From the NCBI GenBank assembly GCA_032027165.1, contig JAVSMO010000001.1, positions 1,924,458 to 1,988,457 of the forward strand: a stretch of DNA of 64,000 bases, in the 5' to 3' direction. The notes below the pieces were generated by a model that saw only the letters and a program-made list of their open reading frames with translations, ran no database searches and was not told where the DNA came from. Of this stretch, positions 62,948 to 64,000 are shown one piece after another; position 1 is the stretch's first letter, and every line of letters starts with the position of its first letter. The translations under genes and the position numbers were made by a program. Source of the DNA: Denitratisoma sp. (lineage in GTDB: Bacteria; Pseudomonadota; Gammaproteobacteria; Burkholderiales; Rhodocyclaceae).

Positions 62948-63178
62948 TTACGCGCAGCTGCCGCCGATGGACGGCTTGGCGACGCCCAGCTTGATCAGGA
63001 TAGTCTCCAGCGGGCAGAACTTGGTGAAGCCGCTCTGGAACAGGTTGGCGCCGACGAAGGCGGTGAACCACAGCCACGACATCTGCGACAGGTCGGCCTG
63101 GCCGTTGGCGTGGGCGAGGCCCAGCGAGACGAGGATGAAGGTGCCGGCGAAGATGCGGATGTATTGATTGACGGTCAT
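62948..63178 (-). CDS. DUF2892 (YgaP-type) inner-membrane protein
   Basis: 76 residues from ATG 63178, which has GGAG upstream and aligns with the start (MTV) of the copy at 26419; an ATG at 63190 is less likely. Two membrane helices are followed by FCPLETILIKLGVAK and a terminal Cys. DUF2892 proteins often accompany sulfur-transfer or ArsR-regulated genes, and an ArsR-type inverted repeat lies upstream. It ends in a strong terminator. Confidence 0.85.
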   Translation of the reverse strand: MTVNQYIRIFAGTFILVSLGLAHANGQADLSQMSWLWFTAFVGANLFQSGFTKFCPLETILIKLGVAKPSIGGSCA

Positions 63179-63198
63179 GTGGTGCTCCATTGAGTAAT

Positions 63199-63214
63199 AT
63201 TAGTTGTTGCTAAT
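63199..63214. promoter_or_regulatory. Inverted repeat upstream of the DUF2892 gene
   Basis: ATTAG-TTGTTG-CTAAT, AT-rich, 20 bases upstream of the start codon. The form resembles ArsR/SmtB/BigR-type operators, which control many DUF2892 and sulfide-response genes. Confidence 0.4.
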
Positions 63215-63296
63215 GTACTGTTGCTGAGGCGACGGGTCAAGCGGAAATTTCGGGTGTGTGACTTGGGTTACAGAGGGGCGATTACCCTCACCCCGG

Positions 63297-63319
63297 CCCT
63301 CTCCCTGAGAGGGAGAGGG
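63297..63319. repeat. REP-like C/T-rich palindrome
   Basis: CCCTCTCCC-TGAGA-GGGAGAGGG preceded by ACCCTCACCCCGG. This is the common intergenic palindrome type seen in many proteobacterial genomes. Confidence 0.65.
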
Positions 63320-63376
63320 GGAGGATTCCCGCAAATAACGTGCTATTTATTGGCACGATCATGCTAGAATCTGGAC

Positions 63377-63967
63377 ATGTCAATTGCCTCCGCCCTTTTT
63401 TCCGACAGCCAGACCCGCGTGCTGCGCTGGCTGTTCGGCCAGCCGGATCGCGGCTTTCACCTGAGCGAGCTGCGCCGCCTGTCCGGCCTGGGCAGCGCTT
63501 CGCTGCAACGGGAACTGAACCGCCTGGCCGAAGCGGGGCTGGTGCAATCCGAGCGGGTCGGCAACCTGCGCCGCTTCCAGGCCAATCCGCACAGTCCGGT
63601 ATTCGGCGAGCTGGTGGCGCTCACGCGCAAGACGCTGGGGGCGGAGCCCCTGCTGCGCGAGGCGCTGCAGCCGCTGCTGCCCGACCTGCAGGGCGCGTGG
63701 ATCTTCGGCTCGGTGGCGAAGCAGACCGACACGGCGCAAAGCGACATCGACGTGATGCTGGTCGGCAAGAACCTGTCGCTCGCGAAAGTGCTGGAGCTGC
63801 TGCTGCCGGTGGAGGCGCAGCTCGGGCGCAAGATCAATCCGACCTGCTACACGCCGGCCGAATTCGCGCGGCGCCGCGCCGAAGCCGATTCGTTCGTCAA
63901 TCGCGTCCTGGCGCAACCTGTCCTGCCTTTGATCGGAGCACTGCATGAATCTTCCCGCGCTGGATAA
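63377..63967 (+). CDS. Winged-helix / nucleotidyltransferase protein (MNT-like)
   Basis: 196 residues. An N-terminal winged helix (about 5-70; FHLSELRRLSGLGSASLQREL) is fused to a minimal nucleotidyltransferase domain with Gly111-Ser112 and Asp123-x-Asp125 (SDIDVML). Such proteins are typically antitoxins or regulators paired with HEPN proteins. The next gene overlaps its end by 23 bases and runs off the window. A TAGAAT box lies 7 bases before the start. Confidence 0.82.
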   Translation: MSIASALFSDSQTRVLRWLFGQPDRGFHLSELRRLSGLGSASLQRELNRLAEAGLVQSERVGNLRRFQANPHSPVFGELVALTRKTLGAEPLLREALQPLLPDLQGAWIFGSVAKQTDTAQSDIDVMLVGKNLSLAKVLELLLPVEAQLGRKINPTCYTPAEFARRRAEADSFVNRVLAQPVLPLIGALHESSRAG

Positions 63968-64000
63968 TCTGGTGCGCATCGGCCAGCTCAAGGCCGAGCC
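63945..64000 (+). CDS. Start of a gene coupled to the nucleotidyltransferase (cut by the window end)
   Basis: An ATG at 63945 opens a frame beginning MNLPALDNLVRIGQLKAE, overlapping the nucleotidyltransferase gene by 23 bases, with GGAG nine bases upstream (CGGAGCACTGC). In such loci the partner is usually a HEPN-domain or DUF86-like protein. Only 18 codons are visible, so the identity is a guess from context. Confidence 0.55.
   Translation, partial: MNLPALDNLVRIGQLKAE

Noticed and set aside
63351-63366. Sigma-54 promoter before the nucleotidyltransferase gene (TGGCACGATCATGC)
   Set aside because: The -24 element is good, but the -12 GC is one base too close, and sigma-54 spacing is strict.

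Overview
The window looks like chromosomal DNA of a GC-rich betaproteobacterium, most likely from the Rhodocyclales or a nearby lineage. This is inferred from the glnE/yhdP/nitrilase/tldD gene order, betaproteobacterial-type proteins throughout, and a mix of Sox sulfur genes, nitrate assimilation and CzcCBA-type efflux. Genes are dense, with many 1-4 base stop/start overlaps, and codon use is strongly GC-biased except at about 57.9-61.2 kb.

Layout. 0-5.6 kb: end of a universal stress protein, PduO-type cobalamin adenosyltransferase, DAHP synthase with an overlapping cyclic-nucleotide-binding protein, and a Na/K-ATPase-like P-type pump. 5.7-7.3 kb: two tandem periplasmic PilJ/NarX-type sensor-domain proteins. 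7.4-16.3 kb: tldD, nitrilase and yhdP, divergent from glnE. 16.3-22.1 kb: heavy-metal RND efflux operon with a DUF3240 protein. 22.2-30.5 kb: a long soxXAYZ operon with an outer-membrane channel, a DUF2892 protein and three haem proteins but no soxB, divergent from an OmpR/EnvZ-type two-component pair. 30.5-35.2 kb: aminotransferase, mtnA plus a FucA-like aldolase (signature of a methylthioadenosine DHAP shunt) and two tandem hydroxyacid dehydrogenases. 35.2-37 kb: RMD1-family and OmpA-family proteins. 37-49 kb: nitrate assimilation (nasA, nirBD, nrtABD, nasT) and a hybrid histidine kinase. 49-53.2 kb: CopD-like protein and a TetR-controlled ABC exporter. 53.4-57.7 kb: a broken toxin-antitoxin locus and an iron-type ABC importer. 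57.8-64 kb: accessory DNA.

The accessory end holds two integron-type attC sites separating gene cassettes (DUF4145/HEPN-like protein, a glycine-rich membrane protein, an OLD-type ATPase-TOPRIM nuclease) with no integrase in view. A Fic protein follows, bracketed by an intact and a truncated DUF2892 gene, and then a nucleotidyltransferase gene at the window edge.

Three observations stand out. (1) The 9-mer AAAGTCAGT occurs ten times on both strands, in and between genes, usually extended to AAAGTCAGTC; in this GC-rich sequence about 0.1 copy is expected. It behaves like a DNA-uptake or other genome-wide signal, and one pair forms a hairpin after an operon. (2) The nrt-nir leader stacks an NtrC-like site, a sigma-54 promoter, two ANTAR-type hexaloop hairpins and an intrinsic terminator, matching NasT encoded just upstream. 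(3) The attC sites obey the cassette-end complementarity rule exactly, which fixes two cassette boundaries to the base.
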